From Marinilabiliaceae bacterium ANBcel2 (GTDB lineage: Bacteria; Bacteroidota; Bacteroidia; Bacteroidales; Marinilabiliaceae): DNA of 64,000 nucleotides. A program made the position numbers and the translations under genes. This document shows, in pieces, positions 53,620 to 61,330 of this stretch (its first letter is position 1; each line of letters begins with the position of its first letter). Location of the stretch: positions 496,001 through 560,000 of the forward strand of contig JARULA010000002.1 of assembly GCA_029688995.1 (NCBI GenBank), written 5' to 3'. The notes under the pieces were generated by a model. It was not told the DNA's origin and did not search any database. It saw nothing but the letters and a program-made list of their open reading frames with translations.

Positions 53620-54423
53620 ATGCAGCTGTTTTATCGTAAATTTGGAACTAAAGAGGGTTCACCTGTTTTAATTATTTTGCACGGACTTTATGGTTCGTCT
53701 GATAACTGGATCTCTTTGGCAAGAGAGCTTGAGAGTTATTTTACTGTAATTATTCCTGATTTACGTAATCACGGTAATAGCTTTCACTCTAAAATTCATA
53801 GTTATGAAGCTATGGCTGATGATCTCTATGATCTTTTAGAATCTTTTCCTGATGAGAAATTCATAATAATGGGGCACTCAATGGGTGGTAAGGTTGCTAT
53901 GCGTTTTGCATTAAAGTATCCAGAGCTTTTGGAAAATCTTATCGTTGTAGATATTGCACCGGTTAATTATAATAAGACCTATTCAATTGAGGTTTCATCA
54001 AAACATGAGTTGATTTTAGAGGCAATGCAAAAAATTGATCCTTCAAAATTTAAAAACCGTAAAAGTATTGAAAGTGAGCTTAGATTAAAAGTTTCTGATG
54101 CAATGCTTCCAAAGTTTTTATTGAAAAATGTTAAAAGGAATAAAGAGGGCACATTTTTTTGGCGCTTGAATTTGCAAACATTGATTGATAGTTTGCCTGA
54201 ACTAATGGATGGGTTTTCTAAAGAGGCTCATAGCAGCAATGTTCCTGTTGTTTTTATAAAAGGGGAAAATTCTCCTTATATTATGGATGATTATATGACT
54301 CATATCAGCAGGATATTTCCTGATAATCAGCTTGTTACTATTCCTGATTCTGGTCATCTACTTCATATAGAACAACCCGAACTTTTTTTTAAAACATTTA
54401 TTTATATAACTGATTTAGCATAA
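53620..54423 (+). CDS. Alpha/beta hydrolase (YbfF-like esterase)
   Basis: Serine hydrolase of 267 residues with the alpha/beta fold: LHGLYGSSDNWISLARELE, DLRNHGNSFHS, nucleophile Ser in IMGHSMGGKVAMRFA, acid region FIKGENSPYIMDDY and His in SGHLLHIEQPE. The pattern LHGLxGSxxNW plus LRNHGxSxHS is that of the YbfF/ABHD11-type thioesterase group. The natural substrate is unknown. It follows pdxJ by 31 bases and precedes hisH by 64, but is related to neither pathway. Confidence 0.85.
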   Translation: MQLFYRKFGTKEGSPVLIILHGLYGSSDNWISLARELESYFTVIIPDLRNHGNSFHSKIHSYEAMADDLYDLLESFPDEKFIIMGHSMGGKVAMRFALKYPELLENLIVVDIAPVNYNKTYSIEVSSKHELILEAMQKIDPSKFKNRKSIESELRLKVSDAMLPKFLLKNVKRNKEGTFFWRLNLQTLIDSLPELMDGFSKEAHSSNVPVVFIKGENSPYIMDDYMTHISRIFPDNQLVTIPDSGHLLHIEQPELFFKTFIYITDLA

Positions 54424-54487
54424 TGATAATTTGTGCTCGTGAGAAGTTTTCTTTGACAACCTAATAAAATTAAAATATGTTTATTTA

Positions 54488-55096
54488 ATGAATTCCCAAA
54501 ATATAGTAATTATTAAATATAATGCTGGTAACATACGTTCTGTTAAAAATGCGTTATATCATCTTGGTGTAGATGCTGTTATAACTTCCGATCCTGAGAA
54601 GATTGTTAAAGCCGATAAGGTTATTTTTCCTGGTGTTGGGGAGGCTTTAACCACTATGAAATATCTTAATTCTTCAGGATTATCCGATACGATTAAGTCA
54701 TTAACACAACCTTTACTGGGAATTTGTTTGGGGATGCAGTTAATGGGTAAATACAGTGAAGAGGGTTCTGTTGATTGTATGGGTATTTTCGATGAAAATA
54801 TTAATCGATTTCAAATTCCTGCAGATAACAGTTTAAATATGAAGATTCCTCATATGGGGTGGAATCGTATCTTTGATATTAAATGTGATATTATACCCTC
54901 TCAACTTGAGAATGAATTTGTCTATTTCGTTCATAGTTATTTTGTTCCTTTAGGCGTTGATACAGCTGGAGTTACCGATTATTTTGGACGGTTTAGTTCG
55001 GTTTTACAAAAAGATAATTTTTTTGCCACTCAGTTTCATCCCGAAAAGAGCGGTATTGTTGGACAACAAATATTAAAGAGGTTTATTGAGTTATAG
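54488..55096 (+). CDS. hisH: Imidazole glycerol phosphate synthase, glutaminase subunit
   Basis: Provides ammonia to HisF. Class I amidotransferase of 202 residues with IVIIKYNAGNIRSVKNAL, FPGVGEALTTMKYL, the nucleophile in LLGICLGMQLMG and the His-Glu pair in THFQ-like ATQFHPEKSGIVG. Opens a hisH-hisA-hisF-hisIE set, which covers the middle steps of histidine synthesis. Other his genes (G, D, C, B) are not in this window. Confidence 0.94.
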   Translation: MNSQNIVIIKYNAGNIRSVKNALYHLGVDAVITSDPEKIVKADKVIFPGVGEALTTMKYLNSSGLSDTIKSLTQPLLGICLGMQLMGKYSEEGSVDCMGIFDENINRFQIPADNSLNMKIPHMGWNRIFDIKCDIIPSQLENEFVYFVHSYFVPLGVDTAGVTDYFGRFSSVLQKDNFFATQFHPEKSGIVGQQILKRFIEL

Positions 55097-55126
55097 AAAT
55101 TTTGTAAAATTATTAAGAGTAGAGTA

Positions 55127-55861
55127 ATGCATAATAAGATTGAGATTGTTCCTGCAATAGATATTATAGATAAAAAATGTGTACGATTACAAAAAGGTGA
55201 CTACAATACAAAAAAGGTGTATAGCAGCAACCCTGTTGATGTTGCAAAAAGTTTTGAGAATCATGGTATTACTCGTTTACATGTTGTTGATTTAGATGGA
55301 GCGAAGGCTGGAAAAATCATTAATTATGATGTTTTGTCTGAAATAGCAACAAATACCTCTTTAATTATCGATTTTGGTGGAGGTGTTAAAACTGTTGAAG
55401 ACCTGATAATTGCATTTGATAGTGGTGCAAAGATGGTTACAGGTGGCAGTATTGCTGTTAAAAATCGACCCGAGTTTGTAAGTTGGCTTGATAAATATGG
55501 AGGTGGAAAAATTATTCTTGGAGCTGATGTTAGGGATAAAAAGATTGCTGTTTCTGGATGGACCGAAACTTCTGATATAGACCTATTTGATTTTTTAACG
55601 GGCTATATAAATAGTGGTGTAACACAAGCAGTTTGTACCGATATTAGTAAAGATGGGATGTTGCAGGGGCCTTCACTTTCATTATATAGTGATATTATGC
55701 AGAGATTTCCTGAACTATATCTTATAGCCAGTGGTGGAGTTAGTTGTATGAAAGATATTTATCAGTTGCAAAAAATTGGAATTCCTGCTGTTATTTTTGG
55801 GAAGGCTCTTTATGAGGGAAAAGTATCGTTGAAAGAGATTGAAAATTATATTATTAAATAA
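55127..55861 (+). CDS. hisA: ProFAR isomerase (HisA)
   Basis: Isomerises ProFAR to PRFAR. TIM barrel of 244 residues with catalytic Asp in [19 protein letters not shown], the half-barrel repeat pattern [21 protein letters not shown], and [19 protein letters not shown] with the second catalytic Asp, then [13 protein letters not shown]. It sits 30 bases after hisH and 13 before hisF. Confidence 0.95.
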   Translation: MHNKIEIVPAIDIIDKKCVRLQKGDYNTKKVYSSNPVDVAKSFENHGITRLHVVDLDGAKAGKIINYDVLSEIATNTSLIIDFGGGVKTVEDLIIAFDSGAKMVTGGSIAVKNRPEFVSWLDKYGGGKIILGADVRDKKIAVSGWTETSDIDLFDFLTGYINSGVTQAVCTDISKDGMLQGPSLSLYSDIMQRFPELYLIASGGVSCMKDIYQLQKIGIPAVIFGKALYEGKVSLKEIENYIIK

Positions 55862-55874
55862 AAAGATTGATCAT

Positions 55875-56633
55875 ATGTTGGCAAAACGTATAATTCCATG
55901 TTTGGATATAAAAGATGGTGAAACAGTAAAAGGAGTGAAATTTGTTGATTTAAAAAATGTAGGCGACCCAGTTGAGCTTGCCAGGGCTTATGCAGAACAG
56001 GGGGCTGATGAACTTGTTTTTCTTGATATTACAGCCTCTTTTGAAGGGCGAAAGACTTTTGTAAAGCTTGTTGAAAACATTGCTAAGCATATAAATATAC
56101 CATTTACAGTTGGCGGAGGGATAAGTGAAGTTGATGATGCCAAAGTTCTACTAGATGCAGGGGCTGATAAGATAAGTATCAATTCGGCTGCAGTTGCTAA
56201 TCCTAATCTTATAAATGATCTTGCAGCAGCTTTTGGCAGTCAGTTTGTTGTTGTTGCAGTAGATGCTAAAGAAAATATGAATCTAAATGATTGGGTTGTT
56301 ACTGTAAAAGGTGGCAGAGAGTTTACCGATAAGCGTCTCTTTTCATGGGTTAAAGAGGCTGAGGAGCGCGGAGCTGGAGAGATATTATTTACCAGTATGG
56401 ATCATGACGGGGTAAAACAGGGATTTGCTAATGATGCTTTACGTCGTATTAGTGAAACTATTTCTATACCCGTTATTGCTTCGGGAGGAGCAGGTGCGAT
56501 GTCACATTTTAAAGATGCTTTTATATTGGGGAAAGCCGATGCTGCTTTAGCTGCTAGTGTTTTTCATTATAATGAAATATCGGTTCCTGATCTAAAGGCC
56601 TATTTAAAGCAAGAGGGAGTAACGGTTAGATAG
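55875..56633 (+). CDS. hisF: Imidazole glycerol phosphate synthase, cyclase subunit
   Basis: Cyclase partner of HisH; yields IGP and AICAR. TIM barrel of 252 residues from the ATG at 55875 ([15 protein letters not shown]); a frame extending to 55839 overlaps hisA and is rejected. Motifs: [55 protein letters not shown] (catalytic Asp), and [15 protein letters not shown]. Confidence 0.96.
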   Translation: MLAKRIIPCLDIKDGETVKGVKFVDLKNVGDPVELARAYAEQGADELVFLDITASFEGRKTFVKLVENIAKHINIPFTVGGGISEVDDAKVLLDAGADKISINSAAVANPNLINDLAAAFGSQFVVVAVDAKENMNLNDWVVTVKGGREFTDKRLFSWVKEAEERGAGEILFTSMDHDGVKQGFANDALRRISETISIPVIASGGAGAMSHFKDAFILGKADAALAASVFHYNEISVPDLKAYLKQEGVTVR

Positions 56634-56669
56634 AAATTTTAAACTAATCATTATAAAGTTGATAAAAAT

Positions 56670-57269
56670 ATGAATGTTGATTTTTCAAAAACTGCTGATA
56701 ATCTTGTTCCTGCAATAATTCAGGATAGTACAACAGGAAAAGTTTTAATGTTGGGATATATGAATGAAGAGGCTCTCGATAAAACAGAAAAAGAGAGGAG
56801 GGTCACCTTTTATAGTCGTTCTAAAAAGAGATTATGGACAAAAGGGGAAGAGTCGGGGAACTATTTAAATGTGGTATCAATTAAATCGGATTGTGATAAT
56901 GACTCGCTCTTGATTATGTGTAATCCTGTTGGCCCTGTTTGTCATACCGGGAGTGATACATGTTGGAATGAAAAAAATGAGAGCAGAGAACTTGATTTTC
57001 TTCAAAGCTTGCAGGATTTAATTGAAAAGAGAAAAGTTGAGATGCCCAAAGGGAGTTACACAACCTCTCTTTTTACTAAGGGAACAAGAAAGATTACTCA
57101 AAAAGTTGGGGAAGAAGCTGTTGAGACAATTATTGGGGCTATGGCTAATGATGATGAGAATTTTATTTATGAAGGGGCAGATCTAATTTATCATTTAATA
57201 GTGCTTCTTACACATAAAGGTTATAGAATTGAAGATTTAATAAAAGAATTGCAAAAGAGACATAAGTAG
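56670..57269 (+). CDS. hisI: Bifunctional phosphoribosyl-AMP cyclohydrolase/phosphoribosyl-ATP pyrophosphatase
   Basis: Fused HisI-HisE protein of 199 residues. The N-terminal cyclohydrolase (about 1-110) has VLMLGYMNEEALDKT, RRVTFYSRSKKRLWTKGEES and zinc-ligand cysteines in SDCDNDSLL and GPVCHTGSDTCW. The C-terminal pyrophosphatase (about 112-199) has TRKITQKVGEEAVETIIGAM and DLIYHLIVLL. Last his gene of the cluster; a terminator follows. Confidence 0.95.
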   Translation: MNVDFSKTADNLVPAIIQDSTTGKVLMLGYMNEEALDKTEKERRVTFYSRSKKRLWTKGEESGNYLNVVSIKSDCDNDSLLIMCNPVGPVCHTGSDTCWNEKNESRELDFLQSLQDLIEKRKVEMPKGSYTTSLFTKGTRKITQKVGEEAVETIIGAMANDDENFIYEGADLIYHLIVLLTHKGYRIEDLIKELQKRHK

Positions 57270-57311
57270 TGGATATTTAAATTGATTATTTATTACAAAT
57301 ACTGTCTGTAG

Positions 57312-57342
57312 CCCGGATAATATTTATTGTCCGGGTTTTTTT
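57312..57342 (+). terminator. Intrinsic terminator after the his genes
   Basis: CCCGGATAAT (57312-57321) pairs with ATTGTCCGGG (57326-57335) with one wobble and loop ATTT, followed by T7. Confidence 0.85.
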
Positions 57343-57371
57343 GTTGCCGTCCATCGCGAGCAGTAATTTTG

Positions 57372-57989
57372 TTATTGAGGGGTAACTATTATTTCAATTC
57401 GGTTGTTTAACGTTTTTCCCTTTTCATTATCGTTTATGTATCTCGGATAGTTTTCTCCCATACCTCTTGTTTTTACTCTATTAGATGTAATACCGTTTTC
57501 TATAAGAAAAGCTGATACTGAGTTTGCTTTTCTTTCGGTCATAATTTGATTGTAGCTTGCCTCTCTGCTATTGTCTGAGTGACCATGTACTTCAACATTA
57601 GTATTACTATGTCTGTTTAAAATAGAGATAAGATTATTTAGATCACTTTCAGCATGGGATGCGATATTGTATTGATCAGGGTTGAAAAGCATATTGTTAT
57701 TTATCTCTATTATAACAGCATTATTAAAGGAGTTTGTAATTGAGTGCGCAATTTTGTTCTTGACCTCTGTTTCAACGCTCTTCATTATTGAAGATGTTCT
57801 CTCTTCATCTGTTTTTATGCGATCTATTACACTTGCAGCACTTTCGCTTATCTCTTTGATAGCATATTCATCAATCTTATCGGCAGGGAAACTTGCCGAT
57901 TCCGGTCTTTCAACTGTTCTTAGTGATTTACATCCGTAAACAGAAAGAGTAATAATGGTAATAAATAATGTAAATTTAGTCAGCTTCAT
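57372..57989 (-). CDS. OmpA-family lipoprotein
   Basis: Outer-membrane lipoprotein of 205 residues: signal with lipobox SVYGC (C20), a helical stretch (about 35-90) and a C-terminal OmpA peptidoglycan-binding domain with EVHGHSDNSREASYN and MTERKANSVSAFL (the Arg of the motif is present), RGMGENYPRYIND and NNRIEIIVTPQ. Unlike the pair at 3.9-6.5 kb there is no barrel. It stands alone in convergent position to the his genes. Confidence 0.85.
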   Translation of the reverse strand: MKLTKFTLFITIITLSVYGCKSLRTVERPESASFPADKIDEYAIKEISESAASVIDRIKTDEERTSSIMKSVETEVKNKIAHSITNSFNNAVIIEINNNMLFNPDQYNIASHAESDLNNLISILNRHSNTNVEVHGHSDNSREASYNQIMTERKANSVSAFLIENGITSNRVKTRGMGENYPRYINDNEKGKTLNNRIEIIVTPQ

Positions 57990-58127
57990 AACTACAGTTC
58001 TTTGCTTAATATTAATTCTAATGTAAATATATTACGAAATTAAGTAAATCTTACCCTGTTTTTGATTAATTTCAAATATAAAGAGTAATCTTTTTTTCTT
58101 GTGACACTATATGTCTTTTCTCAATTA

Positions 58128-58135
58128 TAGATTTG
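58128..58135 (+). promoter_or_regulatory. Candidate -7 box for the WYL-type regulator
   Basis: TAGATTTG, 38 bases before the ATG. No good -33 element. Confidence 0.4.
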
Positions 58136-58173
58136 TCTGTTAATTACACTTTTCATTTAAATAAGCTTTAAGT

Positions 58174-59085
58174 ATGTCCGATCAGGCTAAATTTCAAAAA
58201 ATGTTAGAGATTCTTCTTATGTTGAATTGTAAATATGGAAGAACTATAGAGGAGTTAGCTGCAAAATATTCTCTTTCACAGCGCACAATATATCGCTATA
58301 TTAATACTTTTCGTCAGGTAGGTTTTGTTGTTAGTAATAAATATGGATATTTTAAAATTGATGTTCAAAACAGTGTTGCCTCTGATATTAGTGAGCTGCT
58401 ACATTTTAATGAAGAGGAGTCCTTTCTTTTAAGTAAAGCTATCCACTCAATTGATGAAAATATTGAGTTTAAGAGTAAATTGGTTAAGAAGTTGTACAGT
58501 ATCTATGATACCAACAGGATTATATATTCAGTTGTGAAAAAAAAGGATACAGAAAATATTTATAATGTTTTGCAAGCTATTAAAAAGCAGATGCAGGTAG
58601 TTTTTAAAGGATATAGATCGGGGAATTCAGCACAGATTAGAGATAGGGTTGTTGAGCCTTTTGATTTTACCGAAAATTATAATGCTATTTGGTGTTTTGA
58701 TGTTGAGGATGAGAGTGTAAAACTGTTTAAATCAGCTCGTATAGAAGAGGTTGTTTTGCAAAAGATTACGTGGAAATATAAGTCGAAACATGTTAAAGGA
58801 ATAACTGATGTTTTTAGAATTTCAACCCTTGAAAAGATTAAAGTTGAGTTAAAATTAACATTGTTAGCTGCTAATCTTTTATTGGAAGAGTTCCCTCTTT
58901 CTGAAAAATTTTTAAGCAGATGTAATAAGAGTGGTTACTTTTACTTTTGCTGTGATGTTGCAGGATTTATTGGTGTAGGGCGCTTTGTGCTAGGCCTCCC
59001 AGGTGAGGTTGAGGTATTATCTCCTAAAAGTTTTATAGATTATATTAAGGAGAAGCAAAAAACATCTCTTGTTGACATTAGTTGA
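58174..59085 (+). CDS. HTH-WYL family transcriptional regulator
   Basis: 303 residues: N-terminal winged helix-turn-helix of the DeoR/HTH_11 kind (LLMLNCKYGRTIEELAAKYS, then LSQRTIYRYINTFRQVGF) and a C-terminal WYL-type domain (about 140-200, with QVVFKGYRSGNSAQIRDRVVEP and NAIWCFDVED, here a divergent WYL motif as WCF) plus a WCX-like end. WYL proteins bind small molecules or nucleic acid and often regulate DNA-damage or defence genes. The only gene close downstream is a small lipoprotein at 59143, 57 bases away. Confidence 0.82.
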   Translation: MSDQAKFQKMLEILLMLNCKYGRTIEELAAKYSLSQRTIYRYINTFRQVGFVVSNKYGYFKIDVQNSVASDISELLHFNEEESFLLSKAIHSIDENIEFKSKLVKKLYSIYDTNRIIYSVVKKKDTENIYNVLQAIKKQMQVVFKGYRSGNSAQIRDRVVEPFDFTENYNAIWCFDVEDESVKLFKSARIEEVVLQKITWKYKSKHVKGITDVFRISTLEKIKVELKLTLLAANLLLEEFPLSEKFLSRCNKSGYFYFCCDVAGFIGVGRFVLGLPGEVEVLSPKSFIDYIKEKQKTSLVDIS

Positions 59086-59142
59086 CTATGATTAGTTATT
59101 TATTTGAATAACGGTTTTAATTGCTAATTAAGATATATTGCT

Positions 59143-59451
59143 ATGTTAAAGAAATTAGGTCTCTGCAAGATTACTGTTTTAGTGGTGATGTTTTCCTGTT
59201 CATCTCCTTTGAATATTCAATTTTGCACTGAAAATTATCAGGATGATTTAAAACATATTTATAATTCCGGTGATATTAACAGTTATCATTACGATCTGCT
59301 TGAAAGCTATATTATTTGGTGTTTATTAAATAATAAGGAGATCACACATTATACTTATGGGGAGTTGCTTAAGTTAGCGGTTCAGTATGATGATAGTCTT
59401 AAATTAACGGGAGAGTTATTAATCTCTCCCATTACCTTAAATGGCCTTTAA
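59143..59451 (+). CDS. Small predicted lipoprotein, function unknown
   Basis: 102 residues: hydrophobic N-terminus with possible lipobox VVMFSC (C19), then a charged, Tyr-rich globular part with TENYQDDLKHIYNSGD and YHYDLLESYIIWCLL. I do not recognise a family. Its last 15 bases overlap the tail of the convergent nadC, and a 7-bp stem GGGAGAG/CTCTCCC (59409-59430) lies inside its coding end. It is placed after the WYL regulator on the same strand and might be its target, which is a guess. Coding potential is moderate. Confidence 0.55.
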   Translation: MLKKLGLCKITVLVVMFSCSSPLNIQFCTENYQDDLKHIYNSGDINSYHYDLLESYIIWCLLNNKEITHYTYGELLKLAVQYDDSLKLTGELLISPITLNGL

Positions 59452-60279
59452 ACTCATATCCATACTTTTAATCTGGTGGGTAAGAGCTCCAACTGAAATA
59501 TAATCTATCCCGGTTTCAGCATATTCTCTTAAATTATCGAGAGTAATATTTCCAGATGATTCAGTTTCATATCGATTTGCAATTAGGTCAACCGCCTCTT
59601 TTGTTGTAGGAATATCAAAATTATCAAGCATTATTCTATCTACTCCACCTATTTCAATAACTTTTTTGAGTTCGTCGAGATCTCTTACCTCTATCTCAAT
59701 TTTTATTTTTTTATTTTTTTTGTTTAAGTAATTTTTTACTGCTTTTATAGCTTCCTCAATTCCACCGGCGAAATCGATATGGTTATCTTTTAACATTACC
59801 ATATCATATAATCCCATCCTGTGATTTTCTCCTCCTCCGGTTTTTACAGCCAGCTTTTCTAAAAAACGAATGCCGGGTGTGGTTTTTCTTGTATCTAAAA
59901 CTTTTGCTTTAACTCCTTTAAGTTTTTCAGCGTATAGGGATGTGTTTGTTGCTATACCACTCATTCGCTGCATAATATTTAATATAAGACGTTCTGTTTT
60001 AAGTAGAGTCCTTACTTTACCTTCAGCTGTAAAGGCTATATCTCCACTATTGACTTTTGATCCATCTTTAATAAATTGATTTATATTTATAGTGGAATCT
60101 ATTTTTTTTAATATTGTAATTGCAACTTCACTTCCTGCCAGAACACCTTTCTCTTTTATAAGTAATTCAACTTTTCCTGTTGCATTTTCAGGAATACAAG
60201 CTATTGACGAATGGTCTCCATCTCCGATATCTTCATTAAGTGCATTTTCGATAAAATGATCTAAAGTTTTATTATCCAT
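59437..60279 (-). CDS. nadC: Nicotinate-nucleotide diphosphorylase (quinolinate phosphoribosyltransferase)
   Basis: Forms nicotinate mononucleotide from quinolinate and PRPP in de novo NAD synthesis. 280 residues with LNEDIGDGDHSS, MQRMSGIATNTS, KVLDTRKTTPGIR, KTGGGENHRMGLYDMVMLKDNHI, EIEVRDLDEL, RIMLDNF and ESSGNITLDNLREYAETGIDYISVG. Complete enzyme. nadA and nadB are not in the window. It follows DUF4783 by 17 bases on the same strand. Confidence 0.95.
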   Translation of the reverse strand: MDNKTLDHFIENALNEDIGDGDHSSIACIPENATGKVELLIKEKGVLAGSEVAITILKKIDSTININQFIKDGSKVNSGDIAFTAEGKVRTLLKTERLILNIMQRMSGIATNTSLYAEKLKGVKAKVLDTRKTTPGIRFLEKLAVKTGGGENHRMGLYDMVMLKDNHIDFAGGIEEAIKAVKNYLNKKNKKIKIEIEVRDLDELKKVIEIGGVDRIMLDNFDIPTTKEAVDLIANRYETESSGNITLDNLREYAETGIDYISVGALTHQIKSMDMSLKAI

Positions 60280-60296
60280 CTCTATAATAAATATGA

Positions 60297-60716
60297 TTAA
60301 TTATTGCGGGCTTCATCTTGTTTCTCAATTCTAATTTGATGTATAAGAGAGCTGTTATTATTTTGTTTTGTTAAAATCATAATTCTGTGTTGTCCATTGC
60401 TGTAGTTATATCTGCCAATAGCAAACACAGCATTTTCTCTTACTCCTTGATGAATAATTCTGAATGAAATGGGTGGGTGTTTTTTAAAGAAGCTATCTAT
60501 TAAATAACGTGCCTGTTCTTTACTGTATATTCCGCTACTTTCGGGCATAATGATTTCAATGCGATCATTAAAGTGCTCACTTAACTGTGATGCATTACTT
60601 TTATCAAAAGCTGAAATAATATCACTGCTTATTGTTGCTTCACTGTTTTGAGTGTATGCATTTGCAATAAATAGCATTGTATAAAGCAGAGTACTTAATA
60701 TATATACCAGTCTCAT
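60297..60716 (-). CDS. DUF4783 family secreted protein
   Basis: Exported protein of 139 residues with a signal peptide (about 1-22, ending NAYTQ) and an NTF2-like alpha+beta fold: DIISAFDKSNASQLSEHFND, IEIIMPESSGIYSKEQARYLIDSFF and RIIHQGVRENAVFAIGRYNYSNGQHRI. This matches DUF4783, a Bacteroidota family often found beside nadC and rlmH. Function unknown. Divergent from rlmH. Confidence 0.8.
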   Translation of the reverse strand: MRLVYILSTLLYTMLFIANAYTQNSEATISSDIISAFDKSNASQLSEHFNDRIEIIMPESSGIYSKEQARYLIDSFFKKHPPISFRIIHQGVRENAVFAIGRYNYSNGQHRIMILTKQNNNSSLIHQIRIEKQDEARNN

Positions 60717-60789
60717 TTTTTATTTGTTTAATTTTAATACAAATATTAAAAGAATTTTTGACATAATTCAATCAACAAAAATTAAACCA

Positions 60790-60797
60790 TATCTTTG
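60790..60797 (+). promoter_or_regulatory. Candidate -7 box for rlmH
   Basis: TATCTTTG, 43 bases before the ATG at 60840. The nearest TTTG upstream is 29 bases away, so no good -33. Confidence 0.45.
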
Positions 60798-60839
60798 ATA
60801 TTGATTTATATATCTAATTTGGGATTAAATTTTGTATTA

Positions 60840-61313
60840 ATGAAGATCTATTTAATTATGGTTGGCAAAACTGATGCTGGGTGGATTGAATCGGGAATTG
60901 ATCTCTTTGTTAAAAGAGTTTTGCATTACCTCCCTTTTGAAACTATAATTATTTCTGATATAAAAAGGGGGGCTAAATTAGATGAGAAGGAGCTAAAAAA
61001 GAGAGAAGGGGAGGCCATTTTGAAAAATATTTCACTCTCTGATTATGTTGTTCTTTTAGATGAAAAGGGAGTTAATTACGATTCTGTTGGGTTTTCCCGT
61101 TTTATTGAGAAGAAGATGGTCGGCGGAATTAAAAAACTTATTTTTGTTGTGGGTGGTGCTTATGGATTTTCACCTCCTGTCTATAATCGTGCTGATGCAA
61201 AAGTTAGTTTATCGCGTATGACTTTTTCACATCAAATGGCTCGTCTGTTTTTTGTTGAGCAGTTATATAGAGCTTTGACTATAATTAAAAATGAAAAATA
61301 TCATAATAGATAG
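60840..61313 (+). CDS. rlmH: 23S rRNA (pseudouridine1915-N3)-methyltransferase RlmH
   Basis: SPOUT methyltransferase of 157 residues acting on the assembled 70S ribosome. The ATG at 60840 gives the exact family length; a TTG-initiated frame from 60795 overlaps the -7 box. Motifs: MKIYLIMVGKTDAGW, VVLLDEKGVNYDSVGFSRFIE, KKLIFVVGGAYGFSPPVYNRA with the knotted SAM site, and SLSRMTFSHQMARLFFVEQLYRA with YHNR near the end. The sensor gene follows 17 bases later. Confidence 0.95.
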   Translation: MKIYLIMVGKTDAGWIESGIDLFVKRVLHYLPFETIIISDIKRGAKLDEKELKKREGEAILKNISLSDYVVLLDEKGVNYDSVGFSRFIEKKMVGGIKKLIFVVGGAYGFSPPVYNRADAKVSLSRMTFSHQMARLFFVEQLYRALTIIKNEKYHNR

Positions 61314-61330
61314 TTTTTGACTGTTGTTGT

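Noticed and set aside
59409-59430. GGGAGAG/CTCTCCC stem as a terminator for the small lipoprotein or nadC
   Set aside because: No T run follows on either strand and the stem lies inside coding sequence, so I note it only in the gene entry.
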